A program made the translations under genes and the position numbers. Under the pieces are notes generated by a model. It had not been told where the DNA came from, did not search any database, and was given only the letters and a program-made list of their open reading frames with translations. Source: an uncultured Bacteroidota bacterium (GTDB lineage Bacteria > Bacteroidota > Bacteroidia > Flavobacteriales > Flavobacteriaceae). Taken from it: a stretch of DNA of 45,510 nucleotides. Positions 1 through 9,623 of this stretch are shown here, piece after piece. Positions within the stretch are counted from its first letter, which is position 1, and each line of letters begins with the position of its first letter. The DNA is taken from contig CACCYT010000005.1 in assembly GCA_902550325.1 (NCBI GenBank), forward strand, positions 1-45,510, written 5' to 3'.

Positions 1-8
1 ATATTCAT
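1..8 (-). CDS. Possible first codons of ftsZ (runs off the left edge)
   Basis: On the minus strand an ATG lies at 8-6, seven bases after the ftsA stop codon, and the frame continues out of the window. Only two full codons (Met-Asn) are visible, so the identity rests on gene order: ftsZ follows ftsA in nearly all dcw clusters. No Shine-Dalgarno sequence is seen, as in the neighbouring genes. The sequence itself cannot prove it. Confidence 0.3.
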
Positions 9-15
9 ATTTTTA

Positions 16-1341
16 TTATTCTGCGTTCTCTAAAAATGTTTTAAGTTTTTCTGTAAATTTTTCAAAAATTGATTTCTGTTTTGAAATCTCATCACCATTA
101 TTAATCTGATCATCATTATCAGTCTTATTAGATTCATTTTCATCTTTACTATTTATTTCTAATTCTTTATCATTATTAAAAAAATTATCCCTTGCATTCA
201 TAACAAGACCTACAGCTGTTGCATAAGTAGGGCTTGAAATTTCTATTAAATTATTCCCAGCTAAATGTTCATTTGGAGACCCAAGTCTGGTATCCATTCC
301 AGTGATATATTCAACTAGTTGCTTCAAATGTTTTAGCTGACTTCCACCGCCTGTCAAAACAATTCCAGCAATTAGTTTCTTTTTTTGCTCCTCATGTCCA
401 TAATTTTTAATCTCCAAATAAACTTGCTCAATAATTTCAACAACTCTAGCATGAATAATTTTTGAAAGGTTTTTTAACGTTATTTCTTTTGGTTCTCTTC
501 CTCTCAAGCCTGGAATTGAAACAATTTCATTTTCTTTATTTTCACCGGGCCAGGCAGAACCAAATTTTACTTTGAGTAATTCAGCTTGTTTCTCTATGAT
601 TGAGCAACCATCTTTAATGTCTTCAGTAATTATATTACCTCCAAAAGGGATAACTGACGTATGTCTAATAATTCCATCCTTAAAAATTGCAAGGTCTGTT
701 GTTCCACCTCCAATATCAATAAGTGCAACACCTGCTTCTTTTTCTTCTTTACTCAAAACAGCATCTGCTGATGCCAAAGGTTCTAAAGTTATACCGTGGA
801 AATCAATTCCTGAACTTTTTACACATCTAGCGATGTTCTTTATTGAACTAACTTGACCAACAACAACATGGAAATTTGCCTCCAATCTTCCACCAAACAT
901 TCCGATAGGCTCTTTTATTTCACCTTGACCATCAACTTTGTATTCTTGAGGTAAAACATGTATAATTTCTTCACCAGGTAGCATAACAAGCTTGTATACT
1001 TGATTTATTACATTGTTTATATCTTTTTCCTCAATAACTTGATCTGAATTTTGTCTTGTGATATAATCACTGTGTTGCAGGCTTCTTATATGTTGTCCAG
1101 CAATTCCAACTACTACCTTATCTATTTTGTATCCAGATGTTTTCTCTGCTTCATTAATTGCAGATTGGATCGATTGAATTGTTTGAGTAATATTATTGAC
1201 AACTCCCCTGTGTACACCCAAGCTTTCAGACTTTCCTAAACCAAGAATTTTTAGCTTACTATATTCATTAACATGTCCAATCATTGCAACAATCTTAGTT
1301 GTCCCAATATCTAAACCTATAAAGAGCTCATTATTTTTCAT
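16..1341 (-). CDS. ftsA: Cell division protein FtsA
   Basis: Actin-like ATPase that anchors FtsZ filaments to the inner membrane and recruits later divisome proteins. The 441-residue product has the actin-fold signatures: the N-terminal phosphate-1 loop (GLDIGTTKI, about residues 9-17), phosphate-2 loop (DIGGGTTDLA near 210) and adenosine motif (LTGGGSQL near 330). An Asn/Asp/Glu-rich linker (about residues 385-415) separates the core from a C-terminal amphipathic helix ending KTFLENAE, the usual membrane-targeting tail. The start overlaps the end of ftsQ by 11 bases, so translation is probably coupled. It is the last complete gene of the dcw operon here. Confidence 0.97.
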   Translation of the reverse strand: MKNNELFIGLDIGTTKIVAMIGHVNEYSKLKILGLGKSESLGVHRGVVNNITQTIQSIQSAINEAEKTSGYKIDKVVVGIAGQHIRSLQHSDYITRQNSDQVIEEKDINNVINQVYKLVMLPGEEIIHVLPQEYKVDGQGEIKEPIGMFGGRLEANFHVVVGQVSSIKNIARCVKSSGIDFHGITLEPLASADAVLSKEEKEAGVALIDIGGGTTDLAIFKDGIIRHTSVIPFGGNIITEDIKDGCSIIEKQAELLKVKFGSAWPGENKENEIVSIPGLRGREPKEITLKNLSKIIHARVVEIIEQVYLEIKNYGHEEQKKKLIAGIVLTGGGSQLKHLKQLVEYITGMDTRLGSPNEHLAGNNLIEISSPTYATAVGLVMNARDNFFNNDKELEINSKDENESNKTDNDDQINNGDEISKQKSIFEKFTEKLKTFLENAE

Positions 1342-2047
1342 TTTTATTATTTTCGATTACCACTTGATTTTTAAAACTTAAATTTATTTTCTCAATTTCA
1401 GAAAAAAGATCTGACTTAACTTTAGCACCATAGAAAATCTTATATTTTTTAAGCTTCTCTTGTATATTGTTTAGACTTCCAAATTTTATTAAATAATTTT
1501 GATTGACTGTTTTTAAATACACATTTGTTTGATCCATAAAAATATGATCAATATGAGAAAACAAGAACTCGTCATTTTTTATTATTGAGCTAATTTTTAT
1601 AGCCTTCATTAAATTAATTGAATCTATCTCACCTACAAAAAATGTTGTTTCTGGTTTATAAATTTTTGATAATGGAATTATTTCACCATTCAAATCGACA
1701 TACTTATTTTGATATTCTAAAAACATCACAGGATCTTTTTCATTAATTTTTATATTGATTTTTGAATCGACACTTCTGAAAACATTTGAATTAAAAAAGA
1801 AATCAATATTATTAATATGATTTTCTAGACTTGAAAAGCTAAATTCACGATTTAACAAAGAATCATTTATAAATTTATTTTCAACTAAATTTCTTTTCAA
1901 AGAATCTAATTCTATATAGTTTAGTTTTAAATAATTTAAGTCCTGGTAAATAAAATCATTTCTTTTGCTGTTAATGAAGTTTGCCCATATAGTTACACAA
2001 ACTGTGAATATTAGAAGAATGGAAAAAATTATTTTTTTATACAGCAT
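1331..2047 (-). CDS. ftsQ: Cell division protein FtsQ/DivIB
   Basis: Bitopic divisome protein that links early and late division proteins. The 238-residue product begins with a short cytoplasmic segment and one hydrophobic helix (about residues 5-22), followed by a periplasmic region with a POTRA/FtsQ-like pattern (for example the segment RSVDSKINIKINEKDPVMF). Sequence identity to proteobacterial FtsQ is weak, and the call relies on size, topology and position between murC and ftsA. Its start overlaps the end of murC by 11 bases, and its own end overlaps ftsA. Confidence 0.88.
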   Translation of the reverse strand: MLYKKIIFSILLIFTVCVTIWANFINSKRNDFIYQDLNYLKLNYIELDSLKRNLVENKFINDSLLNREFSFSSLENHINNIDFFFNSNVFRSVDSKINIKINEKDPVMFLEYQNKYVDLNGEIIPLSKIYKPETTFFVGEIDSINLMKAIKISSIIKNDEFLFSHIDHIFMDQTNVYLKTVNQNYLIKFGSLNNIQEKLKKYKIFYGAKVKSDLFSEIEKINLSFKNQVVIENNKNEK

Positions 2048-3389
2048 TTTGTAAAATCAATTTTTTTATACTTTCAACTTTTTCAGAAATATCACCAGCT
2101 CCCAAGGTTATAATTATATCAGAATCATCAATTTCTAGGTTTTCTATTAACTCCCCGTCATGAATAATTTTTTTGTTATCATTTTCTATTATTTTTAATA
2201 ACTGTGTTGAATCAATTCCAGGGATTGGCTCCTCCCTTGCTGGATATATATTTAATAAGAATACTTTATCAAATTTTTCTAAAGCTCTTGCAAACTCACT
2301 CATAAAATCTTTAGTTCTTGAGAAGAGGTGAGGTTGAAAAATTACTAGATTGGATTTATTCGGATACATTTTTTTTACTGAATCAACAATTGATTTGATT
2401 TCATTAGGATGGTGTGCATAGTCATCAATTAATATTTTAGGAGATTTTGTAATAATTGAAAATCTGCGTTCAATCCCTCTAAATGATTTAATAGCACTAA
2501 CAATTTTTTTTGGACTTAAATTAAGGTGGACTGCTATTGAAAAGGCAGCTAAAGCATTAAGTGCATTGTGTTTGCCAGGCATTCCAAAAATTACCTTACC
2601 GTAATTATTTTTCTCTGACTTAATTTCAAACTCTGTTTCAAATGGTCCGTAAATTAACTTATCAATATAGTAGTCAGATTTGTCACTTAGCCCATACTTA
2701 TATCCTCCAAATCCTAAATTTTCGTTCTGAAAAATAATTCCGTCTTTCTTTAAATTTCCTACAAAAGCTTTAAATGTGTTTATAAGATTTTGATGATTTT
2801 CATAAATATCTAGATGATCAGGATCTATATTATTTATGCAAATCACATTTGGTTTAAGTTCTAAAAAAGATTTATCAAATTCATCAGCTTCAACTATAAA
2901 AATTTTATTTCCGTTGATTATTAAATTAGAGTTATAATCATTCATAATTCCACCTACAAAAGATGTAAACTCTAAATTGAATTGAAATAAAATATGGGAA
3001 AGTATTGAGCTAATAGTTGTTTTTCCGTGAGTACCCGATATTGCAATACAATATCCATCGTTTACAATTTCTGAAAGAATTTTAGCTCTTTTAATTATTA
3101 TAAATTTTTTATCGTTGCAGTATTTTAGAATTTTGTTATCATTACTTATTGCTGGTGTGTAAATAATAACAGTATTTTTTGCATTTAACTTCTTTATATC
3201 AATCATTGATTCTTTTAAGTTATGAGAAACTCCAATTCCTAAGTCAACTAACTTTTTAGTTATGTTCGTCTGAACTTTATCATAACCTGAAATATTTTTT
3301 TTGTTGTAATGTAAATATTTGGCTAAGGCCGACATTCCAATACCACCAATTCCAATAAAAAAATAATTTTTATGTTCTAAATAATTCAT
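2037..3389 (-). CDS. murC: UDP-N-acetylmuramate-L-alanine ligase MurC
   Basis: Cytoplasmic ATP-dependent Mur ligase that adds L-Ala to UDP-MurNAc, the first peptide step of peptidoglycan synthesis. The 450-residue length is normal. Visible motifs are the N-terminal UDP-binding glycine loop (GIGGIGMSALA, about 13-23), the ATP loop GTHGKT (119-124), the central-domain EADEFDKSF stretch, and DDYAHHPNEI in the C-terminal domain, which is typical of MurC/Mpl. Completeness and dcw position favour MurC over Mpl. Its start overlaps the murG stop by four bases (ATGA). Confidence 0.97.
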   Translation of the reverse strand: MNYLEHKNYFFIGIGGIGMSALAKYLHYNKKNISGYDKVQTNITKKLVDLGIGVSHNLKESMIDIKKLNAKNTVIIYTPAISNDNKILKYCNDKKFIIIKRAKILSEIVNDGYCIAISGTHGKTTISSILSHILFQFNLEFTSFVGGIMNDYNSNLIINGNKIFIVEADEFDKSFLELKPNVICINNIDPDHLDIYENHQNLINTFKAFVGNLKKDGIIFQNENLGFGGYKYGLSDKSDYYIDKLIYGPFETEFEIKSEKNNYGKVIFGMPGKHNALNALAAFSIAVHLNLSPKKIVSAIKSFRGIERRFSIITKSPKILIDDYAHHPNEIKSIVDSVKKMYPNKSNLVIFQPHLFSRTKDFMSEFARALEKFDKVFLLNIYPAREEPIPGIDSTQLLKIIENDNKKIIHDGELIENLEIDDSDIIITLGAGDISEKVESIKKLILQNAV

Positions 3390-4486
3390 TTTAAAAAAGA
3401 TTCAATTTCATTTAAAATTATTTTGACGGCGTTTTTTTTTGAAATTGCTTTAATTTTTTCAGAAAGATTTTTTCTGTATACATCGCTAACAATTAGTTTG
3501 TTTATTATAGATGTTAATTTAAAATCTAGCTCATCCTCGTTTATAAATTCACAAGCCCCATTTTCATAAATTTTTCTAGCATTTTTTGTTTGATGATCAT
3601 CAACCACATTTGGTGATGGAATAAATATTACAGGCTTTCCTACGATACACAGTTCAGATATAATACTAGCTCCTGATCTTGAAACGATTAAATCCGAAAT
3701 TGAATACAACTCTTCAATCTTTTCTGCAAATGGGATAATTACTAGGTTTTTATTTTTAAATTTTTTGTAGGGCTCATAATATCTTGTTCCCGTTAGCAAA
3801 ATAACTTGTAAGTTATTTTTTATAAAAAAATCCATTGAGTATATTATAGATTTATTAAGCTTATCTGCTCCTTGACTACCTCCCAACACTAGTATTGTTT
3901 TTTTATTACTAATAAGATTTAGTTTCTTGTAAACTTCATTTTTATTGACAGTTTTAAATAATCTAATTGATTCTCTTACAGGATTTCCAGAGTATATTAT
4001 TTTTTTTGAATCAAAAAATTTGTCCATCCCATCGTATGCAACAAAAATTTTCTTTGAGTACTTACCCAAAATTTTATTTGTAATTCCAGGATAGGAATTT
4101 TGCTCTTGAATGAATGTTGGTATATTTATCAAACTAGAAACAAATAAAATTGGACCACTTGCAAAACCACCTGTTCCAATTACCAGATTTGGTCTAAATT
4201 TTATAAGAATAATTAAGGATTGTAATAAACTTATAATCAGCTTGTAAGGGAGCAATAGATTGGAAATAGAAACCTTTCTGTTAAAGCCTGAAATATTTAA
4301 CCCTTTAATTCTGTAGCCTCTATCTGGAATGATTTTCATTTCCATTCTTTTTTTTGAACCCACAAATAATAACTCACTATTTATAAATTTATTCTTTATA
4401 CTATCGGCAATACTTAAAGCTGGGTAAATATGGCCCCCAGATCCACCACCAGATATAATAAACCTATATTTTTTTTTATTAGCCAT
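3386..4486 (-). CDS. murG: MurG, lipid II-forming GlcNAc transferase
   Basis: Peripheral inner-membrane GT28 glycosyltransferase that adds GlcNAc to lipid I to make lipid II. The 366-residue protein starts with the glycine-rich loop SGGGSGGHIYPAL (about 12-24, including the conserved His19). It also has the second loop GGSQGAD near 203 and the UDP-GlcNAc-binding segment SRSGASIISELC near 270, followed by PVIFIPSP and the DDHQ motif. The start lies inside the last codons of ftsW (8-base overlap), which suggests translational coupling. Confidence 0.97.
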   Translation of the reverse strand: MANKKKYRFIISGGGSGGHIYPALSIADSIKNKFINSELLFVGSKKRMEMKIIPDRGYRIKGLNISGFNRKVSISNLLLPYKLIISLLQSLIILIKFRPNLVIGTGGFASGPILFVSSLINIPTFIQEQNSYPGITNKILGKYSKKIFVAYDGMDKFFDSKKIIYSGNPVRESIRLFKTVNKNEVYKKLNLISNKKTILVLGGSQGADKLNKSIIYSMDFFIKNNLQVILLTGTRYYEPYKKFKNKNLVIIPFAEKIEELYSISDLIVSRSGASIISELCIVGKPVIFIPSPNVVDDHQTKNARKIYENGACEFINEDELDFKLTSIINKLIVSDVYRKNLSEKIKAISKKNAVKIILNEIESFLK

Positions 4487-5627
4487 CTAATTCAACTGTG
4501 TTATAATTTATGTTGTTTTTACTTACACTTAATAAAATTCCCATTGCCAAAAAAGTTATCCAAATGGAAGTTCCACCAGTACTAACTAATGGAAGTGGTT
4601 GTCCAGTGACTGGAATCAATTGAACAGCAACTGCCATATTTGTAAAAGCTTGAAAAACTACAGGGATACCAACAGCAATAGATACTAATTGTCCAAATTT
4701 TGTTTGTGACTTGTAGGATATTATTATAATCCTGAATAGCAACACGATGTACAATAATAGTATTATAAAGGCTATTATCGTACCATACTCCTCAGCAATT
4801 ATAGAATAAATAAAATCTGAAGTGCTCTGTGGTAAAACATACTTCATAGAGCTTTTACCAGCCCCAACACCAAATATTTTTCCATTTGCTATTGCTGCCT
4901 TGGCTCTATTTATTTGATAATTTGATGTATCATCAAGATCATTTTTTACGAAATTTTCAATTCTGTTAGTCCATGTATCAACTCTGTTAGGAATTATTTC
5001 AGGAAACTTATTGACCGCAAACAAAAATGATGACAATAATAAAACGAATAAAAAAAATAGTGTAGCAAGATGCTTTAGTTTGTATCCTGCAACAAATATT
5101 ATCATTGTTGACATGATGAAAATTAACAAAGCGGTTGAAAAGTTAGATGGAAGAATTAATGCGACTATTAATATTATTGGAAACCACATTAATAAAAATG
5201 TTTTGATGAAACTAAGACTCTTGTTTTTTTCCTTGGATAAAAAATTTGACAAGTAAATTAACAAGAAAATTGAAGCTAAAGTTGATGGCTGAAACGAGAT
5301 TTCCAGTATTGGTATATTTAACCATCTATTAGCATTTGCACCATCCATCACATTTCCTTGAAAAGATGCAAAAAACAATAAAAAAATTACCAATGGAAGA
5401 ATAATTAAGGAAAGGCCTTTGAAATATTTATACTCAACCAAATGGGTTGAATACATTATCATAATACCAATAAATATGATTGATATATGTTTTATGATAT
5501 TTGAGAAAATTAAATTAGCTCCAAAGTTTGAACTGGCGCTATAGACCGGTAAGAATGAAAATATTGCTAAAGTTATAACTACAATCCATATAGCCTTATC
5601 CCCGCGAATATTTTTGAGTATACTCAT
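4479..5627 (-). CDS. ftsW: FtsW, SEDS-family septal glycan polymerase
   Basis: Polytopic SEDS protein that polymerises lipid II at the septum together with the class B PBP FtsI. The 382-residue product has about ten hydrophobic helices. The SEDS signature region is present, with YQINRAKAAIANGKIFGVG in the large loop, then EEYGTI, and the C-terminal GQPLPLVSTGGTS segment. It could in principle be RodA, but its position between murD and murG points to FtsW. It overlaps murD by four bases (ATGA). Confidence 0.96.
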   Translation of the reverse strand: MSILKNIRGDKAIWIVVITLAIFSFLPVYSASSNFGANLIFSNIIKHISIIFIGIMIMYSTHLVEYKYFKGLSLIILPLVIFLLFFASFQGNVMDGANANRWLNIPILEISFQPSTLASIFLLIYLSNFLSKEKNKSLSFIKTFLLMWFPIILIVALILPSNFSTALLIFIMSTMIIFVAGYKLKHLATLFFLFVLLLSSFLFAVNKFPEIIPNRVDTWTNRIENFVKNDLDDTSNYQINRAKAAIANGKIFGVGAGKSSMKYVLPQSTSDFIYSIIAEEYGTIIAFIILLLYIVLLFRIIIISYKSQTKFGQLVSIAVGIPVVFQAFTNMAVAVQLIPVTGQPLPLVSTGGTSIWITFLAMGILLSVSKNNINYNTVELDG

Positions 5628-6976
5628 AATTTTCTTACATGATTTTTAAATGAATTACCCCTCTCCTCAAAATTTTTAAATAAATCAAAACTTGCACATG
5701 CGGGTGATAGTAAAACAATATCACCCTGTTTTGAGATGTCATATGCACTTTTAACAGCATCAACCATTTTATCAGTGGAAACTACAAGATTACAGTGCTG
5801 AGAAAATGTTGAGATTATTTTTTCATTATCTGAACCCAAACAAACAATTGCTTTAACATTTCTCTTAACTAAAGGAACTAATTGATCATAATCATTACCC
5901 TTATCTACTCCCCCAACTATCCAAACTATTGGTTTATTATATGAATTTAAAGCATAAAACGCTGCATTTACATTTGTTGCTTTAGAGTCATTTACATATT
6001 TAACTTTATGTATAGTTAGAAAATGCTCCAATCTATGTGGTACATTTTGAAAAGTTTTAAGACTTTCAATAATTTTTTTATTTGAAATATTTAAAATTTC
6101 TGAGACAGCAATTGCTGCCATTGAATTTTTTACATTGTGTAACCCAACCAATGAGGTCTTACTAATATCTATCATATTTTCGTTATTATTTATTGATAAT
6201 TTAATCTTGTTTTTAAGCTTTACTAAATAGTTATTTTTCGAATTTTTATTATTTCCTGTAAAAAACGGAATAGTAAAAACCTGGCTTTTTAAATCATTAA
6301 TTTTATTTTTTATATTGGTACAATCGCCGCTGTATATGAGATAATCTGAACTTTTCTGATTGCTTATTATATTGAACTTTGCGTTTATGTAATTTTCTAA
6401 TTTATGATCATATCTGTCGAGGTGGTCTGGTGTTATGTTGGTTATAACAGAAATATCAGGCCTAAAATTCAGAATATGATCAAGTTGAAAACTACTAACC
6501 TCCAAGACATAATAATCAAATTTATTTTCTGCAATTGAGTCGGAAAAACTGTATCCGATGTTTCCAGCTAATCCAACATTAAATCCACTATTTTTTAATA
6601 TATGGTAAATTAATTTTGATGTTGTTGTTTTTCCGTTTGTTCCAGTTACGGCAATAATAAATGCATTAGTGTATCTACTGGCAAATTCAATTTCTGAAAT
6701 AATATTCTTGTTTTGAAGTGATGGTTTAGACTTAATTAATGACTTAAGATCAATCCCTGGACTAATGACTATTTCATTTGAATCCTCTATTAAATTTTCA
6801 GTATGCCCTGACTCCTCATACCTTACACCTAATTCTGATAAGATTTTTTTTGTTTCTGATTTAATATTTTTTGAGTCTGAAAGAAAAACATCTAAACCAT
6901 TTTTTTGAGCTAATTTTGCAACTCCAACTCCACTAATTCCGGAGCCCAGAACAAGTATTTTACTTTTAGCTATCAT
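5624..6976 (-). CDS. murD: UDP-N-acetylmuramoylalanine-D-glutamate ligase MurD
   Basis: Mur ligase that adds D-Glu to UDP-MurNAc-L-Ala in the cytoplasm. I place the start at the ATG at 6976, which forms an ATGA overlap with the mraY stop and gives 450 residues beginning MIAKSKILVLGSGISGVG. An upstream in-frame start at 7030 would add 18 residues that only read through mraY codons. The ATP loop GTNGKT is at about 112-117, the NITPDHLDRYD motif is in the central domain, and DSKATNV and GGVDKGNDY are in the C-terminal domain. Confidence 0.96.
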   Translation of the reverse strand: MIAKSKILVLGSGISGVGVAKLAQKNGLDVFLSDSKNIKSETKKILSELGVRYEESGHTENLIEDSNEIVISPGIDLKSLIKSKPSLQNKNIISEIEFASRYTNAFIIAVTGTNGKTTTSKLIYHILKNSGFNVGLAGNIGYSFSDSIAENKFDYYVLEVSSFQLDHILNFRPDISVITNITPDHLDRYDHKLENYINAKFNIISNQKSSDYLIYSGDCTNIKNKINDLKSQVFTIPFFTGNNKNSKNNYLVKLKNKIKLSINNNENMIDISKTSLVGLHNVKNSMAAIAVSEILNISNKKIIESLKTFQNVPHRLEHFLTIHKVKYVNDSKATNVNAAFYALNSYNKPIVWIVGGVDKGNDYDQLVPLVKRNVKAIVCLGSDNEKIISTFSQHCNLVVSTDKMVDAVKSAYDISKQGDIVLLSPACASFDLFKNFEERGNSFKNHVRKL

Positions 6977-8166
6977 CTTAATTTCAGTGTTATTAGAGTT
7001 AATATTGCGAGCAAAATTGAAACGATCCAAAATCTTGTAACAATTTTAGTTTCACTTAATCCTTTTCTCTGAAAATGATGGTGAATTGGGCTCATTAGAA
7101 AAATTCTTTTTCCAGTTCCATATTTTCTTTTCGTGTATTTAAAAAAACTCACTTGCATTATTACGGACATTGTCTCAATAAGAAAAACACCACACAAAAT
7201 AGGTAGCATTAATTCTTTCCTGACAAGAATTGCAATAACAGCTATTATACCTCCAACAGACAAACTTCCAGTATCACCCATAAAAACTTGAGCAGGATGA
7301 GTATTGTACCATAAAAAACCTATCAATCCACCAAGCAGAGCAGAGACAAAAACAAGTACCTCACCAATTCCTGGTATATAAATTATATTTAGATAATCTG
7401 AAAAAATAAAATTACCAGATACCCAAGCCAAAATTCCAAGAACAAAAACAACTATTGCTGAAGTTCCAGCTGCTAAACCATCAAGACCATCTGTCAGGTT
7501 AGATCCGTTTGAAACTGCAATTATTATAAATGTTATTACTAAAACATAAAAAATCCAGTTAAGGTTATTCTTCGAAATTTTGAATATCCGAACATAATCC
7601 AACTCATTATTTTTAACAAAAGGAATAGTTGTTTTTAAGGACTTTTGATTTGTAATTATATTTTGTTCATCATTATAATCCTTACTTTGCTTAACCTCAA
7701 TTCCAGGGTGAAAATAAACTGTAAAACCAATAAATAAACCTAAAATAGTCTGACCAATAATTTTTACCCAACTATTAATTCCTGATTTTCTATTCTTGAA
7801 AACTTTAATATAATCATCAATAAAACCAATTAGAGCTAACCAAATAAAAGAAACTAATAGAATTACTATATAAATATTCTTAAAGTCAGTAAACAATAAA
7901 ATGGGTATTATGGTTGATAATAATATTATAACACCTCCCATTGTTGGTGTTCCTTTTTTTGCCTTTTCACCTGGTAAATTGAGGTTTCTAATGTTCTCCC
8001 CTATTTGTTTTTCTCTTAAATATTTTATTATTTTCTTTCCAAAAATTGTTGAGATTAAAAGAGCTAGAATAAAACTTATTGCAGATCTAAAAGAAATGTA
8101 TTGGAACAAACTAGCCCCCATTAACTGAAACTCTTTCTCTAATATTTCAAAGAAGTAATATAACAT
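6973..8166 (-). CDS. mraY: Phospho-N-acetylmuramoyl-pentapeptide transferase MraY
   Basis: Integral membrane enzyme that transfers phospho-MurNAc-pentapeptide to undecaprenyl phosphate, making lipid I. The 397-residue protein has about ten membrane helices. The catalytic motifs are FIDDYIKV, NLTDGLDGLA and the SPIHHHFQRKG loop. Between the fourth and fifth helices there is an extended polar segment (about residues 170-210, rich in Lys, Asn and Gln); I recall such an insertion in Bacteroidota MraY and its absence from short proteobacterial forms. The start overlaps the murE stop as TGATG. Confidence 0.97.
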   Translation of the reverse strand: MLYYFFEILEKEFQLMGASLFQYISFRSAISFILALLISTIFGKKIIKYLREKQIGENIRNLNLPGEKAKKGTPTMGGVIILLSTIIPILLFTDFKNIYIVILLVSFIWLALIGFIDDYIKVFKNRKSGINSWVKIIGQTILGLFIGFTVYFHPGIEVKQSKDYNDEQNIITNQKSLKTTIPFVKNNELDYVRIFKISKNNLNWIFYVLVITFIIIAVSNGSNLTDGLDGLAAGTSAIVVFVLGILAWVSGNFIFSDYLNIIYIPGIGEVLVFVSALLGGLIGFLWYNTHPAQVFMGDTGSLSVGGIIAVIAILVRKELMLPILCGVFLIETMSVIMQVSFFKYTKRKYGTGKRIFLMSPIHHHFQRKGLSETKIVTRFWIVSILLAILTLITLKLR

Positions 8167-9623
8167 CAGACAGCAATTTTTAACGATTTTTTGACAACAT
8201 ATAAATCATTGAACTCAATTTTTTTTGATTTTATAATTTGATATTTTTCATGTCCCTTACCAGCTATTAGAATTATACATTTTTCATTTAACATTGATAA
8301 TGCAAGTTTTATTGCTATTTCTCTGTCTAACTCAATCATTACTTTTTTTAATTGGATTTTTTCAATACCTGATATCATATCTTCAATTATTTTTTCAGGG
8401 TCCTCATCCCTTGGATTATCAGATGTAAAAACAGAAAATGAACTGTTATTCACTGCTATTAAACCCATTTTTCTTCTTTTATCTTTATCTCTTCCACCAC
8501 CACATCCAATCACTGTAATCACTTTTAAATTATTAATGTTTATACTATGAATTGTATTCAAAATATTTAATAATGCATCAGGTGTATGGGCGTAATCTAT
8601 AATTGCAGTTATATTTTTATTGGTAACAATTTCAAATCTCCCAGTCGGTGACTTTAAAAGAGATAAATTTTCATAGATATTTTTTTCATTCAGATTAAGG
8701 ACCTTAGCTATTGAAGATACCGAGAGTATATTGTATGCGTTGAAATTTCCAATCAGTGAAGTTTGAATTTCTACATTATCAATTTTTAATTTCATTCCAT
8801 CTAAGGTGTTTTCTAGCACACGTAATTTAAAATCTGCTGGTTTTTTTAAGGACATTGTATAGATTTTGGATCCTGTGTTCTGAGTCATATACACTCCGTT
8901 TTTATCATCAATATTAACTAAGGATTTTTGATTATTTTTTAAGTTATCAAATAGCCTCTTTTTAGTATTTAAATAACTTTTGAAATCTCCATGATAATTC
9001 AAATGATCATGAGTGATATTTGTAAATACACAGAGAAAAAATTCTAATGAGTTGATTCTGTCTTGATGAATTGAATGGGATGATACCTCCATAAAGCAAA
9101 AATTTACACCTAAATCAACCATTTTTCTCAAATACAAATTAGTATCGTATGAATCTGGCGTAGTTAAATCTGTTTTATAATTTTTATTATTAATTTTGAT
9201 TGTATTTGTGGAAATTAATCCACTTTTATAACCCATTTTTAACATTAAATCATGAGCGAGGGAGACGGTCGTTGTTTTTCCATTTGTACCAGTCACACCA
9301 ATTAATTTTAACTTTTTAGATGGATTTCCAAAAAAATTACAGCAAATCTTTGCATACGATTTTCTGCTTGATTTGACTTTTATATAAGTTATATTTTTGA
9401 CTAAACTATCAGGTAGTTTTTCGCATACAATTGTAGAAGCACCTTGTTCTATGGCATTATCGATAAATTCATGGCCATCACAGTTATTACCATAAATTGC
9501 TACAAATAGATATTCAGCAGCAATGTTTTTTGAATTACTAGAAATATTACCAATAACTAAATCTATTTTTCCAATTAGTTTAACAGGATCAACACCAATT
9601 AATATAGTTTCAAGTTTTTTCAT
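8166..9623 (-). CDS. murE: UDP-MurNAc-tripeptide ligase MurE (meso-DAP type)
   Basis: Mur ligase that adds the third stem-peptide residue. The 485-residue protein has the ATP loop GTNGKT (112-117), the NITHDHLNYHG motif and DYAHTPDAL. The substrate-selecting motif reads DNPRDEDP; DNPR is the established signature for meso-diaminopimelate rather than lysine, so the wall is predicted to be meso-DAP type, as usual for Gram-negative bacteria. The start overlaps the ftsI stop by four bases (ATGA). Confidence 0.97.
   Translation of the reverse strand: MKKLETILIGVDPVKLIGKIDLVIGNISSNSKNIAAEYLFVAIYGNNCDGHEFIDNAIEQGASTIVCEKLPDSLVKNITYIKVKSSRKSYAKICCNFFGNPSKKLKLIGVTGTNGKTTTVSLAHDLMLKMGYKSGLISTNTIKINNKNYKTDLTTPDSYDTNLYLRKMVDLGVNFCFMEVSSHSIHQDRINSLEFFLCVFTNITHDHLNYHGDFKSYLNTKKRLFDNLKNNQKSLVNIDDKNGVYMTQNTGSKIYTMSLKKPADFKLRVLENTLDGMKLKIDNVEIQTSLIGNFNAYNILSVSSIAKVLNLNEKNIYENLSLLKSPTGRFEIVTNKNITAIIDYAHTPDALLNILNTIHSININNLKVITVIGCGGGRDKDKRRKMGLIAVNNSSFSVFTSDNPRDEDPEKIIEDMISGIEKIQLKKVMIELDREIAIKLALSMLNEKCIILIAGKGHEKYQIIKSKKIEFNDLYVVKKSLKIAV

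Noticed and set aside
6977-7030. N-terminal extension of MurD by 18 residues
   Set aside because: It only re-reads mraY codons in another frame. The ATG at 6976 makes the usual ATGA coupling and begins directly at the nucleotide-binding domain.
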